Below, one piece after another: positions 28,001-43,000 of a stretch of DNA of 64,000 nucleotides. Position numbers and translations under genes: made by a program. The notes under the pieces are model-generated. The model was not told where the DNA came from. It saw nothing but the letters and a program-made list of their open reading frames with translations, and did not search any database. This stretch comes from Megaustenia siamemsis (taxonomy: Eukaryota; Mollusca; Gastropoda; Stylommatophora; Ariophantidae), in assembly GCA_032433765.1 (NCBI GenBank), contig JAVIAB010000073.1, positions 55,031,787-55,095,786 of the forward strand, given 5' to 3'. The stretch's first letter is position 1, and each line of letters opens with the position of its first letter.

Positions 28001-31000
28001 TTTTAGGTGGGCATCATTTGTGTTGTGTTTTACAGCAAGTGTATACCTTTTTGTCCAGTACACTGAACTTGTACAAGTCATGCCATTGACAACCCTGAGT
28101 CCACATCACTCCTTTGGATGAAACATATGGAAATAACACATGGACATGAACACCAGAAAGGTGAGGCTTAGTGAATGCACAAGAGGACTTATCAACCAAC
28201 ATAGAGCTGAATTAATCAGTTACTGGATGCTGCGTGACATGCTGAGGAGGGGATCTACCTATGGATATGTTCACAGTGTAATTATGATAATAGTAAAAGT
28301 AAAGGGCCTCATCATGCTAAGTGGTGTATAGGGAATATGGTGTTAGTGACCATCATTTTTACAGACCTTCGGCACATAATTTTTTGGGTAATGTGGTTGG
28401 TATTATGCCCGTGCCGCTTTACTTTCCCAGAAAAAATCCGGTATCCACTTAAGGCTGGGTGGACCTGGCAGCCGTCGGTCAGGATCAAACCCGGCCTCTT
28501 GTCCTTTGTAGTCCAGTTCACTAATTATTGAGCTATCACGGCTCCCTAATTATCATAATAACTCAAGGTATTTCTTGGGTACTGGATTAACCTTCCCTCT
28601 GTGATCCAAGCTTGCTTGTCAAGACCAGCACATTTGATTTGATAAATATAGAGGAATGTGTTCCTTTGGTATTGTTTATTTAGAACCATTATCTTCTTTT
28701 CTTTCTCTTACATTGCTCTTGATGTCGAGGGAGATATAAAGCTAAGGTTCTTGCTCTTATGGTAGTCTCAGCCAATATAACTTGATGCCATTGTTGAGTA
28801 GAACCATCATTACTTTACTGAAAGTGTCCATTAGTACCATGATCTCTTACCTGATCACAGAGGAAGAACTCAGCATGAACTCAGCATGAACTCAATACCA
28901 GCAAGAGCTCCTGATATAATTTCAGGGAGTTAGTTAATGTTATTTCAATGATGATAATGATATTTTTTAACCTTTGTCCATGGAGTGGCATAATGAGGCT
29001 CTTATACATTTTCAGCTCTCAAGGATTCTTCTACTTTCTCTAGGTGAACATGAGATCTATGTTTTAAACTATCTCTGAAAAGACAAGGCATTTTATCTTT
29101 CTCAGGAATCACTGAAAAGCCTGGTCACTGCGTAGTAAAGTAAAGTATCCCCGTCACGCCAAGTGGCGTATAAGGAAATATGGTGTTAGTGACCCTATAT
29201 TTTACAGACCTTCAGCACATGATTTTTGGGGTAATGTGGTCAGTATTACACCCGTGCTGCTTTACTTTCCCAGAAAATAAATCCAGTACCCATTTAAGGC
29301 TGGGTGAACCCGGAAGCCGTCGGTTGGGATCAAACCCTACCCCTTGTCCGTGGTAGTCCAGTTCCTGGTCACTACGTGAGACTAGATATTTTTTAGTATG
29401 AAATGAGCACCCAGTCCTTGGCCCTTAACTTCCCACCATACCCCCCCCCCCCTTTAAATGGTTATAAAATTAATCAATATAAAACCATCATCATGTCTTT
29501 CAGCAGCTCAAAGAATACAAGTTTCCATTAGATTAGCCTTTAGATTTTGTTTGATCTTTTACTAACTTTTTTAATTGTATCCTGGTATCTTTAAATAGTA
29601 ATTAAAAGTTGTAGTCAGTGCACTTATTTGAACCCTATCATAAGAAATGAATTAAAGCACTTATAAATATTTATATTCTAATTATATATTCTTGTGAGTA
29701 TGCATCATTAGTTTTAAACCCTTACTAGATGCAGGTAAAAACTAGGTCGTCCCATTTGGGAGCACTCATTTTTAACACAAATTTTCTACCTAGTCACATC
29801 AATGTTTTATATATGGATCTACTCTTCATTGTTTCTTTTAAAAACGTATATCTCTCTCTCTCTCTGCGATCAGGACCCAATCAGAGTAGGATTCCAGCTC
29901 CTCACATGAACTCAGCTGTCAGGTTAGGTGTGTTACAAACAGAATATCACAATTAGAGTCTGCCAGATCCACTCTGATTGAACACCCGTTAAAAATGTTG
30001 CACTGTGTTCTGCGCCAGTGGCCCAGTGCATCTGATTTCAGCCAGCATTTTATTCAGGTTTGCTTTCCCTAGCCTTTGATTGTCCCCAATCTTCCTGCAA
30101 GGCAGCAGGTGATCTTTTCTGTAGGGGGATTCTGCCCTTAGATGGTCGGCCCTCCCAGGTTTACGAGCACCATCTGCCCAAGTCACTAGAGGTGACTAAC
30201 ACAGACATGCACACACAAAGATATGAGATGTGACAAACACAGACATGCACATAGCGATACGAGGCATGACTAACACTGACATACATCAAGATATATGACA
30301 CATGATTAACATAAACATGCACATAAAGATATGAGATATGACTGACATAGACATGCACCCACAAAGAAATTACACATGTCTAACATGGACATGCACACAA
30401 AGATATGAGATATGACCAACATAGATAGGCACACACAATGATATGAGATGTGACTAGCATAGCCATGCAAACACAAGGATATGAGATGTGACATACACAG
30501 ACATGCACACACAAAGATATGAGATATGACTAACATAAACATACACACAGAGATATGAGATATCACTAGCCCAAACATGCACACACAAAGATATGACACA
30601 TGACTAACACAGATACATACTAAGATATGAGATATGACAAAACACATACACACTTAAAGATATGAGACATGATTAACACAGACACTCCAAGATATGAGAT
30701 ATGACTAACATGACACACACCAAGATATGAGCCATGGCCAGTACACACACACACACAAGCCAAGATATGAGCCTTGGCTAGCAGTGAAACACACCAAGAA
30801 ATGAACCATGTCCACCACAGAAAGAAAATATCCAGTACACATTAAGGTATCCATATGCTTGGGTTTGTTGTAGTCGGCAGACTCTTCTTAACGTGGGAAT
30901 CATCGACATACGAGACGCCGGCCCCCATGAACTGTTAACAGATATCGTCCAAACAGTTGTACGGAGATTTGAGAGTGCAGTCTGACCCGTAGAACGTTCC

Positions 31001-34000
31001 CTTGCATGAACAGATCCCGGTTGACTGTTCACAGGTGTCGTTGAAACAGTGGTCAGGACATTTGAGAGTGCAGTCTGGCCCGTAGTACGCCTCCTTGCGT
31101 GTACAGTCTGCTCTTTCTGTGTCACATATGATGTCACAGCCATCAGAACATGTCTGTTCGCACTGTAGCCAAAATTTCCATCAGGACAAGTGTCATCACA
31201 GGTATAGCCAGGATGTTTGCAATGTTGGCATTTTCCGGATTTTCCTCACATAAAGAACTGACACTAAGACAAGACCCGGAGCAGTCGTGTCCATAGATCC
31301 CATGTGAACAGATGCCGTGACACGTACTGATGATGACAGTGCAGCCTTTGCTACTCCCACCACACACTGTACAAAACGACCAAGAATGCCCGTCCAGACA
31401 ATAGGTGTTTGTAAATGTTTGCACCTCACACACCGTCAGTGCACTCTCGTCCTGCGAAAAGGTCGGTGAGAACTCAAACTTACTGTGTGCCATTATCGCT
31501 TGTATGGTGACTACAATAGTGTTCACAGAAATATTTGGGTATGATATATCATTATACTGGAACACTACACCGCCACTGTCAGAGAAAGCCTTTGGAGTGT
31601 CATTCTTTACCCGAATCATAGTGCTAGCTCGATGATAAATTCGAATGGTGTGAGTCTTCTGGGACGTGTCAAAGTTCAGATACCAGTAAACAGAATTGGT
31701 TCCACTTCTCAATTGTGTGTGTGTGCAGTCATTGTCATAGAGATTTGTCTTTGTTTTGCCATTAACTGCGGCCTCTGGTCCACCTCCGTCCACTGTATAT
31801 CAAGCATTAAATGTGTCAGTCTGGTTTGCGTTCTGTTTGAGAGCCACATTCCGACCCCCGCCAATGTAGATGGAACAACTATCGCCCCTTCAATCCGTAA
31901 CATGTTAATTAGACCATGAAACTGTCCGGATCTGTAGGTCCAGATCCCTAGAAGTATTTGCAAACTAGATCAAAGTACTGGCACTGGGGTCTGAAACGCT
32001 CTCGCTGACAACTGTCACCGTTTGTGCATGTCCCTGTAGCCCTGTCACAAACTGAGCGATTTTAACAGTGACACTGCAACGCACAATTTGCCCCGAACCA
32101 ACCGTCTACACAAGTTAGGCAGTTAGGTCATTAGCTTCTAATGTCGCAAACAAAGCCAGCAGAATAAAGACTTGATCTACAGCGGTGGTTAACGAAATGT
32201 GCACAAACAATTATTTCAAACCCGTGGTTACAATTCTAACAATCTGCCAACTCGCTGTGACAACAGACAGCACGATGTTCAAGATCAGCATTGTATACAC
32301 CACGGCTAGAACTCGGACGAACTTCCATCTTGGTGCGTCCTAAAACGTATATTAAAATGTTCTTGAATGAAGACTTTTTGTATTTATGATAATATAAGAT
32401 TTCTGTATAAGGAAAGTAACATGCAAAATAAGATGGAATGAGAAGGAAAAAAATACGAAATAGAGAAAAGGTGGAAATTTACTTACCGGTCTTTGGACAT
32501 ATAATTGACTAATCCATTCAAATTGTTAAAAACATCACTATCTTTAATATCTTTACAACACATATTACCATTGCTGGTGTATGTCGAGGGGCTCTCTACA
32601 GGACCAGAGAGATAAGGGCCACTTGGTTAAAGCAGTCGCCATGACGTGTGATTCAAGATTTTTATTTCACCCTCGATAGAAAAAATCCTTTCTGTCAACC
32701 TCTGGTTTCAAACACTATATGCCTACTTTTCAGCCAACAAAACAGTGGATTTCACAGCACAGCCTTATGCTCCTCTAACACATCACTGATATATAATATT
32801 CCTTGATTAATAAATCCATATCATGTTGCAGGGAAATTTCATCATAATAAAGAAACAAAAAACCCTTTTTATAAACATTTATTGAAAAGGTGGTCATTTT
32901 GTTTTTAATTCTAAAGAAGCCAAAATTCACAAAACATCTGTGCTTCTATCCTAATATACACTGCTTACAAGCATGGCAAAACAGAAATATGCTAATTATG
33001 TGACAAAGGATAGTTTCTGCACAAATTTGTACTGGATTGTTTTCAATTTAAACCTGCCAATAATTCAATAATAGCAGGTGAAATGGAAAAATATTGTCAT
33101 CCACGGCAGTTGGCTTTCGCGTAAATGTGGAACATCTCAGTCCAACTGAGTTGAATTCGCGGCTACTAAGAGTTAAAGAGAAGTTATAGTAGCAACGGAC
33201 CACCAAAGCCTTTTAAAGTAGCATAAACAATAATACAACAGTGTTAAACATTTAAGAAATAAACAAAACAATGTACCTAGAAATTGTCAGAAGATCTGAA
33301 TTAGATTAAATTGTTTGTAGAAATATACTGTATAATATGTGTATCTTTAGAATACTGTTCACTGAAACCAAACTTTTCCTAACAAATTTAATGAACCCAT
33401 GTTATCCATCTTTGTATACCACAGATTTTCTCACTTCCAAATCTACCAGCTACTCTCTACTAGAATTTCTGAAAGTTAGTATGACTGCTAAAGTGATTCT
33501 AGCTGTCACACTGCCAAAATTGGCTTACAATGAAGTCTTCAAATCTTTCAAGATCACTCCTAGATGGCAGGTGAGGTTTCTCTGAGTGATTTATTTATTG
33601 GTAAATTTTGTTATTTATTATTGGTAAATAAAAATACTTACTATGCCTTATGGGTAATATAGTGTTAAATATTTTTATATGACCAACAACACATACAAGA
33701 GTGATGTGGTTAGTTTTATGCCAGGCTGACTAACTCTCCAGGAGATAATCTTTGGTACCTATTTGAAAGGCTTGATGAACTTTGAAGTTGTGTTGTAATT
33801 AAGAATATATGCAGTTGAAAAGTCAAAATGTTTTAAATGGTGGCATAAGCAAACTGTGTTTCATCGGTGCTACACACGTGAAATGTGCATAAAAATGGGA
33901 TTCTAACATGAGTATATTCCATCAATTTCAAATGCATAGTAAGGATGATCCTGTGACAGGTTCAGGAAGCTGAAGGACTGGAACCTGATTTCAGATATTG

Positions 34001-37000
34001 GCACTCCATCTGTCACACTCTCCTAATGCTGTGGAAGATGTGTTTTTGCTGTGGCTATGAACCCAGTGAAGAGTTATGAGATTCATGCTCATTATTGCCA
34101 AAGTCATACAACGGTTAAATCGTTCCACTTGGATAACAGCTATCTTTAGAGTCTTATTAGAATCAATTAAGAGGGTAACCGCTTTTCATTGACCAGGAAC
34201 CCCTTCATGTGGACCAAGACCAAGAGAAAACTTTAAATAGGGTGTATAGAAATATATGCTGGCAAACAATGGCTCAATTTGGAGTAAGTAACCACCTTAC
34301 TAGATGTTGCATGAGCTTATTTAGTAACTGCAGAAATGTAATTATAACAAATAAAGGAATATATAAACCATTTGCCATGACATCTAGAGTAAGACAAGGG
34401 TGCATATTGTCACCATTCTTGTTTATCGCTTACATTGACAACATATGCAACAATGCCAAGCCACAAAACAAAGATATAAATGAACTACTCTTTTGCTGGT
34501 GACAATTAGGCCCTAATAGCTTTCAACGAAAAAGAACTTCAACAACATTTGTTGTACTTGAATAAATAATGCAAAATGAGTAACTTGAAAATAAGCACTT
34601 AAAAACAGAAGTCATAACATTAGGAAGACAAAAGCAGACATTAAACATAGCTTTTGAACTCCAAGTAATAAAAAAAAAATAACATACTTCAAATATCTGG
34701 GAACAACATTCTCTGAAGATGGTAAAGTCAATAAAGAAATATACATATAATGCAACAAGGCAAACCAAATATCGGACAGTTAACCCTATACTTCAATACA
34801 AAGCAATACCTATCACCACTAAGAAACATCCTAAACAGAGTATATTCATTCCCATAGTGTGCTATCACTTCCAAACTTGTCAATTTTGATTAAACATAAA
34901 AGAAAGCTTGTCACCACAGAGATGAAATGTCAGAGAAAAGCGCTTGGAATGACAAGAAGAGACAGAATCAGAAATGATGCCATAAGAAAAATAACATATA
35001 AAATGGTTTGTCCATCTAGAAAGAAGGTCATGTGATTCCATACCTAACAAAGCACATATTAAAAGAGGCAAATGGAGAAGCGCAAAAGCAGGCGCTGAGT
35101 AAGGTGGGTCAAGAACATCAAAGTAAGCCTGAAACAATGTCAGATAGCAATGGCTGAAGCTGTCAGAAGAGCAAGAACCAGAATGCTGCTACTGTATGTT
35201 TGTATATCATGTTACATGTTTACTCTAATACATATATTTGAATTTTAGACTGCTATTATTTCCCATTCTAGTTCAAAATTATATTTTATTATTAATTTTT
35301 TTATTTTAAATCATTTCTGTGTGTGTGTTGTATGTTTATTCCTGCTGAAGGCCTATTGTGCCAAAACGTTGTTCTTATTTGTGTCATTCACTTATTACGT
35401 AAAGCTTTAACCATACCATTTTTTTCTATATTTTTGTTCATTTCTCTTAAGAACCAGAACATTGTATCTCGCTTGACAACCAAATAGGTACAAAAGGACA
35501 AGAAGAAGAAGAAATCAAAACATAATACAGTTATTTTGACCAAAAGAGAAGTGAATGAAGCCAACTCTTCTCTATTCTTAGTCATCTATAGTCGCTTGCT
35601 GATTACAAACATATTTTTCCTTCAACTCTTGACAGAATGCCCATGCTTATGTAAATGCAGCTTTCAGAATAAAAGCTGATGATCGTGCTATCAGAGACAG
35701 ACCCTCTCTTGTTTTTGGTGGAATAAGTGCTGACACTGTAAGTTCAGTAATAAATTAACATTTAAAATATTCAAATAATCTCAAGAATTTAAGAATTAAA
35801 AAGCAAAACTGTGTTTTGAAGCTAATATATGATCATTAAAATAATAATGCCTATCATATGTTCCTACTTTTCCAGGTGCTAAAAATCTATCCAGAATTTG
35901 CACTTCTACTGTGTTGAACTAGGCTGTCTTGTCTTCCTCACTTTCATCTTCCTTCCAAAGCTTGTGATAATTTCTGAATTATTCCTTTTATATAGTCTGT
36001 CAACTTCACTGAACAGGCCACATAGTATATTTCTCATAACATAAGCTTACCTAACTTTCTGGTTATCATCCATGAAATACAAATCATCCTCTTAAAGAAA
36101 CATTTGTGTTGAGATCACTCTTAATATTTTATAATCATCATCATTGAGTGCCTTCTCCGCAACGAAGGTTGGCTACCATGGATCACCATTCTACTCTGTT
36201 TCTTGCTTTGATGGTACAGGCTGTCATAGATTCACTTGTCCATCTTTTGATGTTACTCGTCCATGTTAGTCTTGGTCTGCCTCTGCCTCTGCCACCTTGT
36301 ATTTTCCCTTCCAATATTACTTTTAGTAGGTTGTTGTGTCTTTTAACATGCCCCAAAAATTTCATTTGTCTTGTCTTAATTGTATTTAGTAGTTCTCTTT
36401 TTATTTTCAGTTGTTTTAAAACTTCGTTTGTTATCTTTTCTTTCCATCCATTTTTCATTCCATCCAATATTTTATACTCCTTTTCTATTTTAACAGTGAG
36501 TTGTTTTGTATTGTGTTTTTCAATTTTATATAATATCTTATATATTTAATGCCATACATTAAACTTCCACAGATTCATGCTGAAAAAACTGAAGAATTCC
36601 TTACCAACAAAGTGCTGTCACAAGAAGTAGTAGAAGGTATTTTCAGGCTTAGAAAATATTATTTAATTGCATTAAAACTTGATATATTTTCAAATGTGAT
36701 GCAAATTTGTGTACTTTAAGCACACACTAAAATTGTGAGCCAAAAAATCATCCTTATCAGGTTGCATCTCCTTTGCAGAATGTAACATTTACTACAGCCT
36801 GTCTGAAAGAATCTCTGTCTCTAGCCAGATCTCCTACTCCTTCTGTTGTCATGTTCAAAGTTTCTTTGATGCCTTGAAACCACCTTCTTCTTTTGCCCCT
36901 GATGCATTATCCAGGAACCATGCTTTCCTTTGTTGTTCTTTCCAGGCTGCTGTGCCTTTTGACATGGCCATAGTATTTTAATTTCAAACAGCATAATAGT

Positions 37001-40000
37001 CTTAAAAATAGTATTAAAAATATTTACATTTAATTACAAATCTTTATTGCTTTTTTTAAAATTCTAACATTGATGAATTAGATGAAAGCAGAAATTTGCT
37101 TTCAAATACCAACATTGATAGATTAGATTTATTCTTTTTATTGATCATCTTTTGCAATGCATTTGGACATGCTGAAGATGGATGTGTAGTGCAGAAAGGT
37201 ACAAATATCATGACTTGCTGTAAACTAGTGACACAGTGGATCTACATCCACTTTATGGGTGAATGTTGACATAGGTCACAAACAAGATTGTGCATTTCAG
37301 GTCTTCACCTATTCTCCATAATTTGTTGTGCAGGGTTGCTTCTATGGGTCATTTCTTTGTTCTTTTGGTGTTGAGAGTAATACAATATTGTTGGACAAGC
37401 TCAGGAGTCTAGGTGTTCCACAATCACATGTTGCAGTGCCATTGAGCATATAAATACTTGAAATGGGGCTGGTCAGATCTTGATGGCCAAAAAGGAGACA
37501 AACATAGTGAAAAAGGAAAAGTGTCCCTTAGGATGGATGAGACGATGACTGCCCTGCTGTGATGAGATCAGCCACAGTGGCAAGTCTTTCAACAAGCTCA
37601 ATGCCTCTTACACATGCATCCCCTGATATGAAAATGAATCAGACCTTAGTCAGGCTATATCTCCATGCTGAACCCAGTCAGTTGAGATCTTCCTGAGCAT
37701 ATGCATTGAGGAAGCACGCACGTGTATAGGTAAAGGTAAGGTAAAGTATGAGACTTGAACCGGCATCTTAGCACGCGAGTTTACATCCATATGTGCTCGG
37801 CCACCTATCCAGAAATGTTAGGATATTTCTGTTTAGTGTCGCCTGAAGCATTGAAACTCAGATGCGAAGCAACATTCCTCACCTTCCCAGGGTAATACTC
37901 TGGTACCCATTTCTGCCAACGGCTGGGTCAACCATGGGGGTATTTTTTTTTCCAACCACGAGTAAAATTCACACAGCTCCCAGCGGGAATCAAACACGGG
38001 TTGTCCGAACGTCAGTAGTCCAGTCGGGTGGTTTTCCAACTAGGCTACCAAGGCCCCCTAATGTGTATAAATCTGTGTTTCAAGCCATTCCAATGCTTTA
38101 GTGACAGCCCTAATTTCTGTAGTTTAAACCATTTGTAGTCAATGTGAAAGCATAACTCTCATTCTTCCAACCTGAGCTGTGAAAGCCCCTGAGCTCTGAT
38201 TGTACAGAATAACAAACCAATCTGTGTAAAAGATTGAGTCATTCTCAAAAGTGTTTTTAAAAAATCAAGGCCTGAGTTCTGCCTCAGCCTACATAGGGTT
38301 TTCTTGTCTACATTCTCTGACAAAGCACAATGGTGACTCGAAAGGATATAATGCACTCTGATGACACTTGTATCCATTCATCATCAAGTTTCTATGTCCT
38401 TGATTGAATACACCTACTGAACAATATCCACTGGTGATCCATACATGATTTAACTGTTTTTAATCTACTGCCTTTTGTACTAATCAACTCTGCACTGATT
38501 TGGGTTAGGTACATGCACAGCAAACATTTATTCTGTCTGCCATGATAGGTAAATCAAGAAGGTTACACATCACCCTGCCACAGTGTTTGTGTGCACCCAA
38601 TGATAGTGCACATTGCCTTGTTCTATATTCTTTCGTTATTTGATTTGTATATTACTGATAGTCAGGATTGCATGTGCATACACAATCATAGACAGGACAT
38701 GCCCATAGAATAAGAGAACAAGACAATTTTGTTAACAATATTCTGCAGCTATGACCCTCATTGCAGACAGGCCTTTTCTGGCTTTCAATACCACCTGGTC
38801 TACATTCTTCTTAAAAGTAAAACTTGGATAAAACCTCACTCCTATTTATCTCATTGCAAGAGTTCTTTCTGTCATCTCTGAACACATACTCACATTTTGG
38901 TGAGCATTATTAAAAGAACACCATGTCACCATTACCTTTGTCAGATTGACAAGTGCTCTTGCCTCCCAAACCACAAGCTAATATGATCAAGCTGTGTCTG
39001 GAGTTCTCCAACAACACTCCCTCTGTCTCTGCCCTGGCAATACATCAAATATCATCTGCATAAAATAATGTCCTGCCCCATCCTAAGATTTGCTCGCTTG
39101 TGATTCTTGCTGTGTAGGCATTGAACAATGCTGAAGATTGAGGTAGGTCAAGTGTAGGTCGGGCTCAGAGGCCCGCATTTAAATACCACTTTTCATTGGA
39201 AAAGGGCCACAGAATGAATCAAAGAAAGCAACCAATGTATTCATCACTTTTAATTGACTTATTATTCTAGTCAGTATATTGTTGGAAATTCTCAGACTTG
39301 ACAAATATGATTAATAAATAAATGCCTGTGTATAAATATGATTCTCCTGTGTGTTACCAGGGCCTCATTATGAGGAAAGTAAAGAATAGTGACACTGTGA
39401 CCTTCCAGGCATGTCGTAAGAGGCGACTAAGGAGGTTAATCGATGGCTTGACAAGCTGTCATTGTAAAAAGTATTGTTATGGAAACAGCCATAGATTTTA
39501 GAAGCAGTGATCTCTGCAATATGTGCCATTTTGGCATGCAAGGTTTCTGTTTTTGAGATTGTGGTTCTGCCCTTTGTGCCATCTTCGGCTCGAAAGGACA
39601 ATAGATAGATAGATAAATATGATTCATCTTATTCTAGAACTTGTTGATATTAAATAACACAGTCTTCCTCAAAATTGATTATAGAGGCATTAACAATTCT
39701 GAGTGAAGAACTGAAGCCAGAAGCTAAGCTTATTCTTTCATCACCAAAGTACCGCCAGGAACTCTCTGTTAGCTTGTTATATAAGGTAAAGCCATAATTG
39801 TATATTAGAATAATTTGGTAGTAAAATATTGTAAGATAAAAACTAACCACATAATATCTACTCTATAAAGTTCATAGCCCTTTATTTCTAGCATTTATCT
39901 TACGCACACATATATATATATATATATTAAATATATTTTTTATTATGTACCAAAACATTGTTTGTGAAGTGAAAAAAAAAAAACAAGCTGTAATAGATCT

Positions 40001-43000
40001 TATTTATCTTATATCAAATTTATAGAATGTTCGCAGTTATTCTGATCCTTTAGTTACAGTGGGAACTTTTGGGGGCTCAAATATGATGAATTGTTTAAAG
40101 ACACTTCTTTCCGCTTTTTCCCTTTTTGTGTATATTTCTAGGTTTGTTTCAATACATTCCCTGCCTAATCTTTGATTTTGTTAATCAAAGTGTCTACCTT
40201 TTGACAACAAACACTTCTATTTTTTGTCTACATAAACATCTTCCAGCTTTCGTCTATTACATACACACTTTTTTCCGTGTATACACACATTCCACCTTTT
40301 GTCAACATATACACCCTCCACCTCTTGTCTACATACACACCTTCTAACTTTTTTTCTACATCACACCTTCCACATGTGGTTTTGACCAGGCTGTTAGATC
40401 TTGTGACATGCTACACCAACATAATTTCTTTCCTTAAACCACACATATTTAGTAGATATCGAGATTTTAAAATTAATTGTACTGAAGAAAATGTTTGATA
40501 GAAACAAGATTATTTCTCTCATTTTAAAGTGTTCTTTTAATAAATGTCCATATGATCTTAATTACAAATACCATTACTACAAGAGTTATCAACCTTGTTT
40601 GACTGTCATCAAAATTATACCACAAACAAGACGTGCAGGAATGTATGTGTGTGCATGTGTGAATGAAGGTGGTGGAGTGGTTAAGAAGGGTCCTTCATAG
40701 ACCTTTCAAATTAGTGTGACTTTGTTACCTTCTGTGACTATTTTCTCCCACGGTGAAGGGAGAAAAGAATAGAGCCACTGTTACCTGCCATGCATGTCAT
40801 AAGAGGTGGCTAAGGAGGTTTGGAACTGTTGCCCGTGCAGTCAAGTATGAGGTGCATGGAATGACCTTGTCAATTGAATTTACCAATGTATTTTCAGGAA
40901 ATGCTGTGACAAATGGTGGAGCGGATATGGGGAATTCCTAACTGCAATGAAACTGGTTCCATGAATGGAGTAGAATAGAAGTGGTATATCATGGATGCCA
41001 GAATCTTCAGGAAAATCCCTCTTCCTACATCATAGTAAAGTAAAGTGCCCCCGTCACGCCAAGTGGCGTATAGGGAATATGGTGTTAGTGACCATATATT
41101 TTACAGACCTTCAGAACATGATTTTTTGGGTAATGTGGTCGGTAATATGCCTGTGCCGCTTTACTTTCCCAGAAAAGATTCCGGTATCCATTAAAGACTG
41201 GGTCAACCCAGAAGTCATCAGTAGGATCGAACCCTACCTCTTGTCCTCCATAGTCCAGTTTACTAACCACTGAGCTATTGCGGCTCACTCTTCCTACATC
41301 ATAAGACTCACAAATGATATAGATTTTATTTGTAATTACATCAGCAATTAAGATGAAATATATACAACATCAGTAATTACAAATAAAATCTATACTATTT
41401 ATCTCAGATATATTATAATAACAATCATTATGATCTTGACATCAGGTACTTCTTGGAATCTATTATCCAGACAGCCCAAAGTTAAGATCGGGAAGTGAAA
41501 ATCTGCACCGTCCTATCTCATCTGGTCTACAGACTTACCAGGAGATGAAAAGTGAATGGCCATTGAAAAAAGCCATGCCAAAGAAAACTGCACCTTTGCA
41601 GGTATCAAAGACTTGTGATTTAAGAACTTCATTATACAAGTTTACCCTGTCCTGTTTACTGAGAAGCACATTAAATATTTTTTTCTTCTTTGAAACTGAA
41701 TAGTGATTATAATATATATTGAGATACACTATAGAGCATTGAACCCAAGCACTTTATTTTCTCTTGACTTAAAAATGAGGCAGAGGAAAGGGATTAGGAG
41801 CTTGTTTTCATTGACTGAGTTTAAATCTTCTATTTCACTCCTAAATCATTGCTAAACAGCGGACAAAAGAAATGAGGCAGACCTAGAGAAACACTAAGAG
41901 GAACAGTATGGCAGGAAGAAAAAATGGGATATCAGATCCTTTGCTGAGTTACGAGGTTCGACAGAAAGGAATGTATGGAGAGATACAATGCTGGTTCTGT
42001 CAAAAGTTTAACACTTAATAGCAAAAGTTGATTAGAATACTTGGAGAGTATACAATTTCTGGGCTATGTATTCAAAAAGAACAATAGATAGACTTACAGA
42101 AGATTGAAGCAGCACAAACAATGCTATATGCTATTTACAAGCAAATTGATGAATTAGAAAGACATTGCCAAGCACATTAGATGATTGCATTGTATTTTGT
42201 TTCAATTTATTCTATAACTTTTACACATCATTCTCTAGTAAGTAAAGGTTCCCTTCACGCCTTGCCAGGTGTTTGGGGAATATGGTGTTAGTGACCATAT
42301 TTTTCTATGCCCACGGCACATTTTTGGGTGATATGGTCGGTATCATGCAAGGCTGCCTTTACTTCCCAGAAAAATCTCTGATACCCATTTTTAGAGGCTG
42401 GGTGAACCCCGGAGCCTTGTCAGTTCGAAAAAAAATCTGCCACTGCTAGGGATGGAACCTGGACGCTTCTGGTCAGGAAGCGAGCACATTAACCACTCAG
42501 CCACCGAAGCACACATCATTGTCTAGATACTGCTATTTCATTTTCCTTAAAAATTGTTGGCTGTATATAATATAAATTAAATGTCAATAAAGTGTACAAG
42601 CTTTAAAAACATTTAAACCTGGATTTTATTATGAGAGAGGATCATTATCATAGTGATAACTTACTGGTTCAGCAATAAAATTAATGAGGGTTCAAGTACA
42701 GCTTAATGCCCTCCAAGCTGACCCAGGTGATAAAGGAATGGGTACTTGGTTTAGTGGATTTGGGAAAAGTAATGACTGTGATGAAATCGCTGACCCCCTT
42801 CCTTACTTTGAAATGTTGTGGCCTTGTGTGGTGAAATTGTATAGTTCACTCCTCTATGTCATGACATGTGTGGTGAGACATTACTTTGGTGAAGGTTTCA
42901 AACTTCTGCTTATTATTTCTCTCACACATTTATTTAATTCTCAACTTTTTTCTATATGTCTTATTTTATTTTTGTGTTCTTATTTGTCTAATGTTCTCTT

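Noticed and set aside
30306..30653. 115-codon minus-strand frame with regular Cys/Val pattern
   Set aside because: It is the translation of the minisatellite; periodicity follows the DNA repeat.
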